Shown here one piece after another: positions 50,758 to 60,188 of a stretch of DNA of 64,000 bases. Position 1 is the first letter of the stretch. Each line of letters begins with the position of its first letter. Below the pieces are notes generated by a model. The model made no database searches. It was given only the letters and a program-made list of their open reading frames with translations, and was not told the origin of the DNA. The DNA lies in assembly GCF_030864005.1 (NCBI RefSeq), contig NZ_CP132976.1, positions 6,386,001-6,450,000 on the forward strand, written 5' to 3'. The translations under genes were made by a program, and so were the position numbers. The stretch comes from Achromobacter seleniivolatilans (GTDB lineage Bacteria > Pseudomonadota > Gammaproteobacteria > Burkholderiales > Burkholderiaceae_B).

Positions 50758-52416
50758 ATGAGCAGCACCGTCAACCGGGTGGATTTCCGAACCGATCCCG
50801 CGCAATACCGCCATTGGCGTCTGACGTTTGAGGGCCCGGTCGCCAAGCTGGCTATGGATGTCGCTGAGGACGGCGGCCTGCGCCCCGGCTACAAGCTCAA
50901 GTTGAATTCGTACGACCTGGGCGTGGACATCGAATTGCACGACGCCTTGCAGCGCGTTCGCTTTGAACATCCCGAAGTGCGCACCGTGGTCGTCACCAGC
51001 ATGAAGGACCGCATCTTCTGTTCGGGGGCCAACATCTTCATGCTGGGTCTGTCCACGCACGCCTGGAAGGTGAACTTCTGCAAGTTCACCAACGAAACCC
51101 GTAACGGTATTGAAGACTCCAGCCGCCACAGCGGCTTGAAGTTCATTGCCGCATTGAATGGCGCTTGCGCGGGCGGCGGTTACGAGCTGGCCCTGGCGTG
51201 CGACGAAATTCTGCTGATCGACGATCGCTCGTCCGCCGTGGCCTTGCCCGAGGTGCCGCTGCTGGGCGTACTGCCGGGCACGGGTGGCCTGACCCGAGTG
51301 ACCGACAAGCGCCGGGTGCGGCACGACCACGCCGACATCTTCTGCACCTTGGTTGAGGGAGTGCGGGGGCAGCGCGCCAAAGATTGGCGGCTGGTGGATG
51401 ACGTCGTCAAACCGGCGCGTTTTGACGACGCGGTGCGCGAGCGCGCCTTGGCCCTGGCGCAAGCGAGCGACCGTCCGGCTGATGCCCAAGGCATCGTGCT
51501 GACGCCTTTGCAGCGCAACGAGAGCGCCGACAGCCTGTCCTACCAGTACGTGGATATTCAGCTGGACCGCGACAAGCGGCACGCCACCTGGACCGTGCGC
51601 GGTCCGCAAGCTCCGGTCGAGTCCGAACTGGCTGACATTCTTGCCGCAGGCGCTGCCTGGTGGCCCTTGCAGATGGCGCGCGAGCTGGACGACGCCATCC
51701 TGTCCATGCGCGCCAACGAACTGGATATCGGCACCTGGATTTTGAAGACCCAAGGCGACGCCGACGCCGTGCTGGCCGCCGACGCCGCGTTGCAGCGGCA
51801 CGCCGATCATTGGTTCGTGCGAGAAACGGCAGGCATGTTGCGCCGCACCTTGGCGCGTCTGGACGTGACCTCGCGCAGCCTGTTCGCCTTGATCGAACCT
51901 GGTTCTTGTTTTGTTGGCACCTTGCTCGAATTGGCGCTGGCCGCCGACCGCAGCTACATGCTGGATAACGAAGACGAATCCGCGCCCGCTCAGATCGCGG
52001 TGGGCGAGCGCAACTTCGGCGCCTATCCGCTGGTCAACGGGCAAAGCCGTTTGCAGCGCCGTTTTTATGAAGAGACCGCGCCGCTGGAAGCCGTGCGTGC
52101 GCGGGCCGGGCAGCGCCTGTCTGCCACTGATGCACTGGATCTGGGTCTGATCACCTTCGCGCCCGACAGCATCGACTGGGACGACGAGGTCCGCATGATG
52201 CTTGAAGAGCGCCGGGCGCTATCGCCGGATGCCTTGACGGGACTGGAAGCCAATTTGCGTTTTGGCGGGAAGGAAACGATGGAGACCCGCATCTTTGGCC
52301 GGCTGACCGCTTGGCAAAACTGGATCTTCAACCGCCCCAACGCGGCAGGCGACAAGGGCGCGCTCAAGCTTTACGGCAAGGGCGAGCAGGCGGCATTTGA
52401 TTGGAACCGGGTCTAA
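50758..52416 (+). CDS. boxC: 2,3-epoxybenzoyl-CoA dihydrolase BoxC
   Basis: Protein of 552 aa that opens the epoxide ring of 2,3-epoxybenzoyl-CoA to 3,4-dehydroadipyl-CoA semialdehyde with loss of formate. It is an enlarged crotonase-fold enzyme: the oxyanion-hole region SSGANIFMLG-like CSGANIFMLGLSTHAWKVNF (about residues 88-107), LNGACAGGGYELALACDEIL and LPEVPLLGVLPGTGGLTRV. The N-terminal LTFEGPVAKLAMDVAEDGGL and the second crotonase-like half (about 280-550) are typical of BoxC. The length matches the family. It opens the boxC-boxB-boxA-maoC operon behind two BoxR boxes. Confidence 0.95.
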   Translation: MSSTVNRVDFRTDPAQYRHWRLTFEGPVAKLAMDVAEDGGLRPGYKLKLNSYDLGVDIELHDALQRVRFEHPEVRTVVVTSMKDRIFCSGANIFMLGLSTHAWKVNFCKFTNETRNGIEDSSRHSGLKFIAALNGACAGGGYELALACDEILLIDDRSSAVALPEVPLLGVLPGTGGLTRVTDKRRVRHDHADIFCTLVEGVRGQRAKDWRLVDDVVKPARFDDAVRERALALAQASDRPADAQGIVLTPLQRNESADSLSYQYVDIQLDRDKRHATWTVRGPQAPVESELADILAAGAAWWPLQMARELDDAILSMRANELDIGTWILKTQGDADAVLAADAALQRHADHWFVRETAGMLRRTLARLDVTSRSLFALIEPGSCFVGTLLELALAADRSYMLDNEDESAPAQIAVGERNFGAYPLVNGQSRLQRRFYEETAPLEAVRARAGQRLSATDALDLGLITFAPDSIDWDDEVRMMLEERRALSPDALTGLEANLRFGGKETMETRIFGRLTAWQNWIFNRPNAAGDKGALKLYGKGEQAAFDWNRV

Positions 52417-52479
52417 ACGGTCCGAAGAAAAAACGCCGCGCCAGAGCGGCCTCCATCCACTAGGAACAGGAGCGAGACA

Positions 52480-53907
52480 ATGTCAGGCATCAACTACACC
52501 GATAAGATTCCCAATAACGTCAATCTGTCCGGCGACCGCACCTTGCAGCGCGCGCTGGAACACTGGCAGCCCAACTATCTGCAATGGTGGCAGGACATGG
52601 GCCCCGATGGCTCGCACGGTTTTGACGTCTACCTGCGCACCGCCGTCAGCGTGGAACCCGACGGCTGGGCCAACTTTGGTCATGTGCGGATGCCTGACTA
52701 CCGCTGGGGTATTTTTCTGACGCCGCAAGACGGTCAGCGCAAGATCCATTTTGGCGAGAACATCGGCCGCGACGTGTGGCAGGACGTGCCCGGCGAACAT
52801 CGCGCCAACCTGCGCCGCATCATCGTCACGCAGGGCGACACCGAACCGGCATCGATTGAACAGCAGCGCCACCTGGGTCTGACCGCGCCGTCGCAGTACG
52901 ACCTGCGCAATCTGTTTCAGATCAACGTCGAAGAAGGGCGTCATCTGTGGGCCATGGTTTACCTGTTGCATCGCTACTTTGGCCGCGACGGCCGCGAAGA
53001 GGCCGATGCGCTGCTGCAACGCAGCTCGGGCGATTCGGACAACCCGCGCATTCTGGGCGCGTTCAACGAGAAGACGCCGGACTGGCTTGCCTTCTACATG
53101 TTCACGTACTTCACCGACCGCGACGGCAAGTTCCAGCTGTGTGCGTTGGCGGAGTCCAGCTTTGATCCGTTGGCGCGCACGACGAAGTTCATGTTGACCG
53201 AAGAAGCGCATCACATGTTCGTGGGCGAATCGGGCATCTCCCGCGTGATTCAGCGCACGTGTGAAGTCATGAATCAATTGAAGACCGACGACCCGGAAAG
53301 CGTGCGCGCCGCCGGCGTCATCGACCTGCCGACCATTCAGCGTTATTTGAACTTTCACTACAGCGTCACCATCGATCTGTTCGGCGCAGACCAATCGTCC
53401 AACGCCGCCATTTTCTATGGTTCAGGTTTGAAGGGCCGGTACGAGGAAACCAAGCGCACCGACGATCACCAGCTGAAGAACGACACGTATCGCGTGCTGT
53501 CCGTGAACAACGGCAAACTGAACGAGATCGAGGTGCCGATGCTGAACGCCTTGAATGAAGTGCTGCGCGATGACTTCATCCGCGATTCCGTGGCGGGTAT
53601 CGGTCGTTGGAACAAGGTCATTGAAAAAAGCGGCATTCCTTTCCGTTTGCAGGTGCCGCACAAAGCATTCAATCGTCAGATCGGCACGTTGGCAGGCATC
53701 CGCATGTCGCCGGATGGTGAGCTGATTTCCGAATCGCAATGGCAGGCTAATAAAAACAAATGGCTGCCCACCCCGGAAGACCGCGCCTATGTGGCCTCCT
53801 TGATGGGGCGTGTGACCGAGCCCGGCAAGTTCGCCAACTGGATCGCGCCACCGGTCATGGGCGTCAACCGCCAGCCGGTGAATTTCGACTACGTTCGTTT
53901 CAACTAA
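52480..53907 (+). CDS. boxB: Benzoyl-CoA 2,3-epoxidase subunit BoxB
   Basis: Di-iron oxygenase subunit of 475 aa. Two E-x2-H motifs for iron binding are visible, EGRH (Glu152-His155) and EAHH (Glu242-His245), two residues offset from the published enzyme numbering. SSFDPLARTTKFMLTEEAHH and FGADQSSNAAIFYGSGLKGR are strongly characteristic. It inserts oxygen into benzoyl-CoA using electrons from BoxA. An AGGAACAGGAG ribosome-site region precedes the ATG. The gap to boxC is 63 bp and to boxA 56 bp. Confidence 0.97.
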   Translation: MSGINYTDKIPNNVNLSGDRTLQRALEHWQPNYLQWWQDMGPDGSHGFDVYLRTAVSVEPDGWANFGHVRMPDYRWGIFLTPQDGQRKIHFGENIGRDVWQDVPGEHRANLRRIIVTQGDTEPASIEQQRHLGLTAPSQYDLRNLFQINVEEGRHLWAMVYLLHRYFGRDGREEADALLQRSSGDSDNPRILGAFNEKTPDWLAFYMFTYFTDRDGKFQLCALAESSFDPLARTTKFMLTEEAHHMFVGESGISRVIQRTCEVMNQLKTDDPESVRAAGVIDLPTIQRYLNFHYSVTIDLFGADQSSNAAIFYGSGLKGRYEETKRTDDHQLKNDTYRVLSVNNGKLNEIEVPMLNALNEVLRDDFIRDSVAGIGRWNKVIEKSGIPFRLQVPHKAFNRQIGTLAGIRMSPDGELISESQWQANKNKWLPTPEDRAYVASLMGRVTEPGKFANWIAPPVMGVNRQPVNFDYVRFN

Positions 53908-53963
53908 GACGGGCCGGCGGCAGCGATGGCGCGCCGCCTGGCCTTTTGTTTGGGTAGACCGCG

Positions 53964-55205
53964 ATGAACGCTCCCTTGCCAAGCGAAGTGCTGAAGCAGC
54001 ATCTGATCGATCCCGAGATCTGCATCCGCTGCAACACCTGCGAAGAAACCTGTCCAATCGGCGCGATCACCCACGATTCGAATAACTATGTCGTGGACGC
54101 CGCGATCTGCAACAGCTGCATGGCTTGCGTGCCGCCGTGCCCCACGGGGTCCATCGACAATTGGCGGTTGATGCTGCGGGTGGAAGCCTACAGCGTGCAA
54201 GAACAGTTGGGATGGGATGAGCTGCCCAAGGAAAAAGAGCTGCCGGATGCAATAGCCGAAACGTCCGTTGCCATCGACACCCTGCCGGACGCCGTGTCCG
54301 CTGCGGTGCCTGCGGCATTTACCGTGCCGGGATCGTCCGTGCCCCCTTGGTCGGCGGCGCATCCGTACGTCAATCTCTACACGCACAAGGCGCCGATGAC
54401 GGCGACCGTAGTCGGCAATTACCGCGTCACTGGCGCGGATACCGAAAGCGATATTCATCACATCGTATTGGACTTCGGTGAATTGCCATTTCCCGTGCTC
54501 GAAGGCCAATCCATCGGCATCCTGCCGCCCGGCAGCGATGCCCAGGGGCGGCCGCAACACGCGCGGCAGTATTCGCTGGCCAGTCCGCGCGATGGCGAAC
54601 GCGCTGGCTACAACAACCTGTCGTTGACAGTAAAGCGCGTCACGGAAGACCACGGCGGCACGGCCGCGCATGGGGTGTGTTCGAACTACCTGTGCGATCT
54701 GGCCAAGAACGACACCGTGCAGGTCATTGGCCCATTCGGCCATACATTCCTGATGCCAAATCACGCCCGCGCCAACCTCATCATGATTTGCACCGGCACG
54801 GGTTCAGCGCCCATGCGCGCCATGACAGAGCGCTTCCGGCGCCGTATCGGCACCGGCGAAAACGGCAAGCTGATGCTGTTCTTCGGGGCTCGCACCGAAC
54901 GCGAGCTGCCGTACTTCGGACCCTTGATGAAGCTGCCGCGCGATTTCATCGACATCAATCTGGCGTTGTCGCGTGAACCGGGGCAACCCAAACGTTATGT
55001 GCAGGACTTGATTCGCGAACGCGCCCCCCAGGTACGTGAATTGCTGTCTGACCGCAATACCTGCATCTATGTCTGCGGTCTGAAGGGAATGGAAGTCGGC
55101 GTGCTGGACGCCCTGCGCGAGGTCACGATGCAGTCAGGACAGGATTGGTCTATTCTGCACGATGTGCTGCGCCGTGAAGGCCGGCTGCATTTTGAGACGT
55201 ACTGA
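53964..55205 (+). CDS. boxA: Benzoyl-CoA 2,3-epoxidase reductase subunit BoxA
   Basis: Reductase of 413 aa transferring electrons from NADPH to BoxB. The N-terminal ferredoxin domain has two clusters motifs, [12 protein letters not shown] (residues about 17-28) and [12 protein letters not shown] (about 48-59), for two [4Fe-4S] clusters. The C-terminal ferredoxin-NADP reductase domain (about 145-413) has [12 protein letters not shown] for [30 protein letters not shown] for NADPH and [14 protein letters not shown], ending in the aromatic-capped FETY. Both parts are intact. Confidence 0.96.
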   Translation: MNAPLPSEVLKQHLIDPEICIRCNTCEETCPIGAITHDSNNYVVDAAICNSCMACVPPCPTGSIDNWRLMLRVEAYSVQEQLGWDELPKEKELPDAIAETSVAIDTLPDAVSAAVPAAFTVPGSSVPPWSAAHPYVNLYTHKAPMTATVVGNYRVTGADTESDIHHIVLDFGELPFPVLEGQSIGILPPGSDAQGRPQHARQYSLASPRDGERAGYNNLSLTVKRVTEDHGGTAAHGVCSNYLCDLAKNDTVQVIGPFGHTFLMPNHARANLIMICTGTGSAPMRAMTERFRRRIGTGENGKLMLFFGARTERELPYFGPLMKLPRDFIDINLALSREPGQPKRYVQDLIRERAPQVRELLSDRNTCIYVCGLKGMEVGVLDALREVTMQSGQDWSILHDVLRREGRLHFETY

Positions 55206-55245
55206 ATCCTAAAGCAGAGCGTGACTTAAGCGTGACTGACGTGAA

Positions 55246-55269
55246 AACGGCGCGCCTTGGCGCGCCGTT
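55246..55269 (+). repeat. Hairpin between boxA and maoC
   Basis: AACGGCGCGCC-TT-GGCGCGCCGTT: 11-bp perfect stem with a 2-base loop. No U-tract follows, so partial termination or RNA stabilisation is more likely than full termination. It lies 25 bp before the next ATG. Two GCGTGACT repeats precede it (55219 and 55230). Confidence 0.6.
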
Positions 55270-55293
55270 GACGTTTGCAGGGGGAAAGCAATA

Positions 55294-55737
55294 ATGAAGT
55301 TCGCCGAATTCAAGGACGGCATGCTGATCAAGGCGGGTCCCATGAAGGTGACCGAAGCCGAAATTCTGGAGTTTGCACGCAAGTTCGATCCGCAGTGGTT
55401 CCACACCGATCCGCAACGAGCTGCGGAAGGGCGCTGGGGCGGGCTGATCGCCAGCGGCTGGCATACATGTGCCATGGCGATGCGCATGGCAGTGGACGCC
55501 GCCCTGCACGATTCCGAATCCTTTGGGTCTCCGGGATTGGGTGAAGTGCGCTGGCGCACGCCGGTGCGTCCTGGCGACACGCTGCGTCTGGAAGCGCGGG
55601 TGCAGGGCGCGCGCACCTCGTCGTCGCGGCCTGACCTGGGCATCATCACGTGGTACTGGACGGTGATCAACCAGCACGACGAAGGCGTGCTGGAAATGGA
55701 AGCGACCAGCTTGTTTGATCTGTCGGGCGAAGACTAA
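55294..55737 (+). CDS. MaoC-like (R)-specific enoyl-CoA hydratase
   Basis: Hot-dog-fold protein of 147 aa. The hydratase motif KFDPQWFHTDPQRAAEGRWG with the active-site Asp and His (about residues 31 and 36) is followed by GLIASGWHTCAMAMRMAVDA and the family end WRTPVRPGDTLRLEARV. It lies 88 bp after boxA. Hydration of an enoyl-CoA is the family reaction; here 3,4- or 2,3-dehydroadipyl-CoA downstream of the box enzymes is an attractive but unproven substrate. Confidence 0.85.
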   Translation: MKFAEFKDGMLIKAGPMKVTEAEILEFARKFDPQWFHTDPQRAAEGRWGGLIASGWHTCAMAMRMAVDAALHDSESFGSPGLGEVRWRTPVRPGDTLRLEARVQGARTSSSRPDLGIITWYWTVINQHDEGVLEMEATSLFDLSGED

Positions 55738-55841
55738 GCGCCGTTCAATTGGCCGACGTCAATGAGTGAATGGCAGGGCAGATGGCCTGATGACATGACA
55801 TAATGTAACCGTCATTCATCCACTCTTTTGCCCTGTTGAAC

Positions 55842-56921
55842 ATGCGCGTCGATTTCGTGAGATTTGCCGTTGTCTTGTTGTTGGCGGCTTGGCCTTTTTC
55901 CCATACCGGCGCCGCAGGCGCATCGAATTCCTCAGCATTCAAAGCTTCCAATTATCTCGATGTGGCGCGAGTCCATCGGGGATCGGTGCGGATGGATGAG
56001 GGCAGGGGCGGAGTGGTAGCGCCTGCTTACCCTCATGCCGCGAACGGATCAAGCGGGCGCGTGGTGGTCCGGGCTTTTGTGGGCGCATCTGGCCAATTGG
56101 ATGAGATTGCGCTCGTTGGGCCGGCAGCTTCTGCACTGTTCAATAACGCGGCATTCGATGCCGTCTTGCGGACAAGCTTTGAACCTGCCGTGGACGCCAC
56201 AGGCAAGCCCTTGCGCTATTCGCTGGATTTGGCGTTCACCTTTGATGGGGCGGCGCGCGCCGTGCGTACTTCGCTCGACGTGAGCCATCCTCCCCACGCT
56301 TTGCCGCTAGCCAAGTATCGTCATCCAACCGCGATGTCTGCGGAACAAGTTTCGACGTTGCGCAAGTTCTATCAAGACTACGACCTCGCCACGCGTGGCG
56401 CGCCGGCAGATCATGGTCTCAGCGTCGCAAGATTGAACCGCTCCAAAGAGCTCGACAAGATGAAGTTCTTGTCCAGTTTGCGCGGCTTCAACAGGCTGGG
56501 TCCTGCGGATGTCGAGGCGCACGCGCGCTTCACGGAGGCCATATTGCGCCACCCGGACTGGCGCTACATCGATGACGTCTTCCCGCCGGTGTCATATCTG
56601 CTGGCATTGCCATTGATCGAACTGCGCCAATACGCCGATTTGCGTTTGCGGGCTCTGCGGGCCGATATTGCAAGGGTGCCCGCCAACTATCCGTCCGGCA
56701 CCCGAGAAGAGATTGCCGAAGCGCATGCAGCGGCGGCGGCCGTGCTGGATGCCGAATCGTTGACGCGCTTGAGGGAGTGGGTGCTAGCCCCGCGCAACCC
56801 TGAAGCGTTTATAGAAATCAGCAAGATTATGTATCGCGCCGCGCCTCGCATTCCTCCTGGTCAACGCGACGTGCTGCTGCGCAGTCTGTTGCCCGATACT
56901 GAAACGCCGCTCAAAAGGTAG
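55842..56921 (+). CDS. Secreted protein with TonB C-terminal-like domain, unknown function
   Basis: Protein of 359 aa from the ATG at 55842 (a TTG two codons earlier is also in frame). A signal peptide covers about residues 1-24. Residues about 65-130 resemble a TonB C-terminal domain: GRVVVRAFVGASGQLDEIAL, FNNAAFDAVLRTSFEPAVDA and GKPLRYSLDLAFTFDG. The rest (about 150-359) is helical, Leu/Arg/Ala-rich, and not recognised. There is no N-terminal membrane anchor or Pro-rich linker, so it is not a true TonB. It is monocistronic between maoC and the convergent gcdH. Confidence 0.7.
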   Translation: MRVDFVRFAVVLLLAAWPFSHTGAAGASNSSAFKASNYLDVARVHRGSVRMDEGRGGVVAPAYPHAANGSSGRVVVRAFVGASGQLDEIALVGPAASALFNNAAFDAVLRTSFEPAVDATGKPLRYSLDLAFTFDGAARAVRTSLDVSHPPHALPLAKYRHPTAMSAEQVSTLRKFYQDYDLATRGAPADHGLSVARLNRSKELDKMKFLSSLRGFNRLGPADVEAHARFTEAILRHPDWRYIDDVFPPVSYLLALPLIELRQYADLRLRALRADIARVPANYPSGTREEIAEAHAAAAAVLDAESLTRLREWVLAPRNPEAFIEISKIMYRAAPRIPPGQRDVLLRSLLPDTETPLKR

Positions 56922-56964
56922 AGGCTGTCTGTGCGCCGAAAGTAGCCGTGGCATCAGCCATGAA

Positions 56965-56992
56965 AAAACCGCCCCGAAGGGCGGTTTTCATT
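56965..56992. terminator. Bidirectional terminator between the TonB-like gene and gcdH
   Basis: AAAACCGCCC-CGAA-GGGCGGTTTT followed by CATTTT, with A-tract on the other side. Confidence 0.88.
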
Positions 56993-57014
56993 TTGGCGGC
57001 AGCCGCTCAAGCGA

Positions 57015-58208
57015 TCAATAGAACGCTTGAATGCCCGTTTGTGCGCGGCCCAGGATCAGGGCGTGCACGTCGTGGGTGCCTTCGTACGTGTTGACGACTT
57101 CCAGGTTGACCAGGTGACGGGCCACACCGAATTCGTCAGAGATGCCGTTGCCGCCCAACATGTCGCGAGCCAGGCGCGCGATGTCCAGCGCCTTGCCGCA
57201 AGAGTTGCGCTTCATGATGGACGTGATTTCGACGGCGGCGGTGCCTTCGTCTTTCATGCGGCCCAGACGCAGGCAGCCAGCCAGCGCCAACGTGATTTCG
57301 GTCTGCATGTCGGCCAGTTTTTTCTGGATCAGCTGGTTGGCAGCCAAGGGGCGGCCAAACTGCTTGCGGTCCAGCGTGTATTGGCGGGCGGTGTGCCAGC
57401 AGGCTTCTGCTGCGCCGATGGCGCCCCAGGCGATGCCGTAGCGGGCCGAGTTCAGGCAGGTGAACGGACCCTTCAGGCCGGACACGCCGGGCATCATCTG
57501 GTCAGCGGAAACTTCCACTTCGTCCATGACGATTTCGCCGGTGATCGATGCGCGCAGGCCGACCTTGCCGTGGATGGCGGGAGCCGACAGGCCCTTCATG
57601 CCCTTGTCCAGGATGAAGCCGCGGATCTTGCCGTCGAAGTCGCCGCCAACGCACTTGGCCCACACCACGAACACATCAGCGATGGGCGAGTTGGTGATCC
57701 ACATCTTGTTGCCGGAAATCTTGTAGCCGTCGGACGTCTTGACGGCGCGGGTTTCCATGCCGCCGGGGTCGGAACCGTGGTTGGGTTCGGTCAGGCCGAA
57801 GCAGCCAATCCACTCGCCGCGAGCCAGCTTGGGCAAGTACTTCTTCTTTTGTTCTTCGCTGCCGAATTCGTTGATCGGCACCATGACCAGCGACGACTGC
57901 ACGCTCATCATGGAGCGGTAGCCGGAGTCGATGCGTTCGACTTCGCGGGCGATCAGGCCGTAGCTGACGTAGTTCATGCCAGCGCCGCCGTATTCTTCGG
58001 GGATGGTGGCGCCCAACAGGCCGAGCTCGCCCATTTCAGAGAAGATTTCCGGATCGGTCTTCTCGTTGCGGAAGGCATTCAGCACGCGCGGGGCAAGCTT
58101 GTCCTGCGAATAGGCATAGGCGGCGTCGCGCACCATGCGTTCTTCTTCGGTCAGTTGCTGGTCCAGCAACAGGGGATCTTGCCAGTGAAAAGAAGGATTC
58201 GAGGACAT
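57015..58208 (-). CDS. gcdH: Glutaryl-CoA dehydrogenase
   Basis: FAD enzyme of 397 aa converting glutaryl-CoA to crotonyl-CoA. Key motifs are [20 protein letters not shown], the Arg-containing [17 protein letters not shown] that binds the substrate carboxylate, [36 protein letters not shown] and the catalytic Glu in [20 protein letters not shown]. The Arg and the ending distinguish it from simple acyl-CoA dehydrogenases. It lies 128 bp downstream of the TPP enzyme gene on the same strand, though a functional link is unclear. Confidence 0.94.
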   Translation of the reverse strand: MSSNPSFHWQDPLLLDQQLTEEERMVRDAAYAYSQDKLAPRVLNAFRNEKTDPEIFSEMGELGLLGATIPEEYGGAGMNYVSYGLIAREVERIDSGYRSMMSVQSSLVMVPINEFGSEEQKKKYLPKLARGEWIGCFGLTEPNHGSDPGGMETRAVKTSDGYKISGNKMWITNSPIADVFVVWAKCVGGDFDGKIRGFILDKGMKGLSAPAIHGKVGLRASITGEIVMDEVEVSADQMMPGVSGLKGPFTCLNSARYGIAWGAIGAAEACWHTARQYTLDRKQFGRPLAANQLIQKKLADMQTEITLALAGCLRLGRMKDEGTAAVEITSIMKRNSCGKALDIARLARDMLGGNGISDEFGVARHLVNLEVVNTYEGTHDVHALILGRAQTGIQAFY

Positions 58209-58336
58209 GCTGGGTCTCCGCTATGGATTTCCGTATTCGGAATCTAGAAAGTTTAAACCTAAAATAATTCGGGCGGCAAGTTGGGGTTTGCACGGGACGC
58301 GGCAGGCGCCCCGGCAGTCTTGCTTCCGGTCGGGTA

Positions 58337-60019
58337 TCAGTGCTGGGCCTTCAGCGCGGCGTCACGGATCTTTTCCAAGGTCGTGGACGGCGAGATGGTT
58401 TCCGGATCAATAAAGCAATGCAGAATTGCCGGTTTGCCGCTGGCCAGCGCCCGTTCAAACGCCGGACCGAACTGATCGGTGGTCTCGACGCGTTCGCCAT
58501 GGCCGCCAAAGGCGCGCGCATACTCGGCGAAGTCGGGGTTCTTCAATTCGGTCGCGGAAATGCGGCCGGGGTAGTGCTTTTCCTGGTGCATGCGGATCGT
58601 GCCATACATGCCGTTGTCGACCAGCACCACAATGATGGGCAGGTCGTATTGAACGGCCGTGGCAAATTCCTGGCCATGCATCAGGAAGCAGCCGTCGCCC
58701 GCAAAGCAGACGACGGTTTTGTCGGGCCAGACGCGCTTGGCGCCCACGGCTGCCGGCAGGCCATAACCCATGGAGCCCGAAGTCGGCGCCAATTGCGTGC
58801 CAAAGCGGGTGAAGCGATGGAAGCGGTGCAGCCAGGTAGCGTAGTTGCCTGCGCCGTTGGTCATGATGGCGTCGGCCGGCAGCGTTTTTTCCAGGTAAGC
58901 CATCACCTTGCCCATTTGCAGCGCGCCCGGGGTCGTGATGGTTTCCGGGTCGCTCCACTTCAGGTAGGACTCGCGCATGGCTTGCGTGCCTTCGGCCCAG
59001 ACGGGCTTGGCGGACACTTTCAGGCCAGCCAGCGATTCCGCAAAGGCCGTGGGGGACGTATTGATTGCCAGCGTGGGACGGTACACCCGCGCCAGTTCGG
59101 CGGTGTCGGGATGCACATGCACCAGCTTTTGCTTCGGAACAGGAATGTCCAACAGCGTGTAGGCCTGGCTGGGATTTTCCGACATGCGGCCGCCGACCAG
59201 CAAAATCAGGTCGGCGTCGGCCACGCGCTTGAGCAGGGCCGGGTTGATGCCCAGGCCCACGTCGCCGATAAAGCACGGGTGGTCGGCCGGGAACAGCATT
59301 TGACGGCGGAACGACACTGCCGTGGGCAGCGCGTGGCGCTGCGCGAAATCAGCAAATTGCTGCACGGCGCGGGCGTCCCAGCGCGTGCCGCCCAGGATGG
59401 CGACCGGATTCTTGGCGTCGGCCAGCAGCTTTTCCAGGTCGGCCAACTGGCCGGCCGTGGGGGCGGATTCAATCAACTCGTACCGCGGGGCAGTGGCCAC
59501 GTTGGCGGCTTCAACCAGCATGTCTTCGGGCAGGGCTATCACGACCGGGCCAGGGCGGCCGGACGTGGCAATGTGGAAGGCGCGCGAGATCAGTTCGGGA
59601 ATGCGTTCGACCTGATCGATCTCGGTGACCCACTTGGCCTGCGTGCCGAACACGGCGCGGTAGTCCATTTCCTGGAAAGCTTCGCGTTCGCGCATGCCGC
59701 GTTCGATCTGGCCGACGAACAGGATCAGGGGGGTGGAGTCTTGCTTGGCGATATGCACGCCAGCCAGCGCGTTGGCTGCGCCCGGGCCGCGGGTCACCAT
59801 GCAGATGCCGGGTTCACCGGTCAGCTTGCCGTGGGCATCGGCCATCATGGCCGCGCCGCCTTCCTGGCGGCACACCGTGACCTTGATGTCGGCGTCGTGC
59901 AGGCCGTCCAGCACCGCCAGATAGCTTTCGCCGGGAACACAAAAAACATGTTTGACGCCCTGGGCGACCAGTTGGTCGACCAGAATGTGACCGCCAAGGC
60001 GGGAATCTTGCTGAGGCAT
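58337..60019 (-). CDS. Thiamine-diphosphate enzyme, acetolactate synthase-like
   Basis: Protein of 560 aa from the ATG at 60019 (PQQDSRLGGHILVDQLVAQG). The Glu that activates TPP is in TVCRQEGGAAMMADAHGKLT, and the TPP/Mg motif is CFAGDGCFLMHGQEFATAVQ with DNGMYGTIRMHQEKHYPGR. RGPGAANALAGVHIAKQDST and GQIERGMREREAFQEMDY are also notable. It has the AHAS/POX domain order but no regulatory subunit gene nearby, so a catabolic 2-oxo-acid lyase is as likely as biosynthesis. It is divergent from a GcvA-like LysR regulator. Confidence 0.82.
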   Translation of the reverse strand: MPQQDSRLGGHILVDQLVAQGVKHVFCVPGESYLAVLDGLHDADIKVTVCRQEGGAAMMADAHGKLTGEPGICMVTRGPGAANALAGVHIAKQDSTPLILFVGQIERGMREREAFQEMDYRAVFGTQAKWVTEIDQVERIPELISRAFHIATSGRPGPVVIALPEDMLVEAANVATAPRYELIESAPTAGQLADLEKLLADAKNPVAILGGTRWDARAVQQFADFAQRHALPTAVSFRRQMLFPADHPCFIGDVGLGINPALLKRVADADLILLVGGRMSENPSQAYTLLDIPVPKQKLVHVHPDTAELARVYRPTLAINTSPTAFAESLAGLKVSAKPVWAEGTQAMRESYLKWSDPETITTPGALQMGKVMAYLEKTLPADAIMTNGAGNYATWLHRFHRFTRFGTQLAPTSGSMGYGLPAAVGAKRVWPDKTVVCFAGDGCFLMHGQEFATAVQYDLPIIVVLVDNGMYGTIRMHQEKHYPGRISATELKNPDFAEYARAFGGHGERVETTDQFGPAFERALASGKPAILHCFIDPETISPSTTLEKIRDAALKAQH

Positions 60020-60080
60020 GGTGGGTGTCGTGGTGAGCCTAGGATAAGACTCCCGAGCATATGTTCCTTGATCGCACAAC

Positions 60081-60097
60081 GCAATTGATAAAATTGC
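60081..60097. promoter_or_regulatory. Inverted repeat, candidate LysR site
   Basis: GCAATT-GATAA-AATTGC lies in the 169-bp divergent region between the TPP enzyme and LysR genes, 61 bp from the TPP enzyme start. The size and location suit a LysR recognition site. Confidence 0.4.
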
Positions 60098-60188
60098 ACA
60101 ATCTATTGACCCCCCGGCACGTAGTGCCCTGTTGCGCCGCAGTAAGCGGCGCGCCCGGTTCAGGCCGGTTTAAGGCAGTTCCCGCTCC

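Noticed and set aside
50275..52044. 589-codon open frame antisense to boxR and boxC
   Set aside because: It runs across two well-supported genes, has no recognisable domain, and reflects third-position GC bias.
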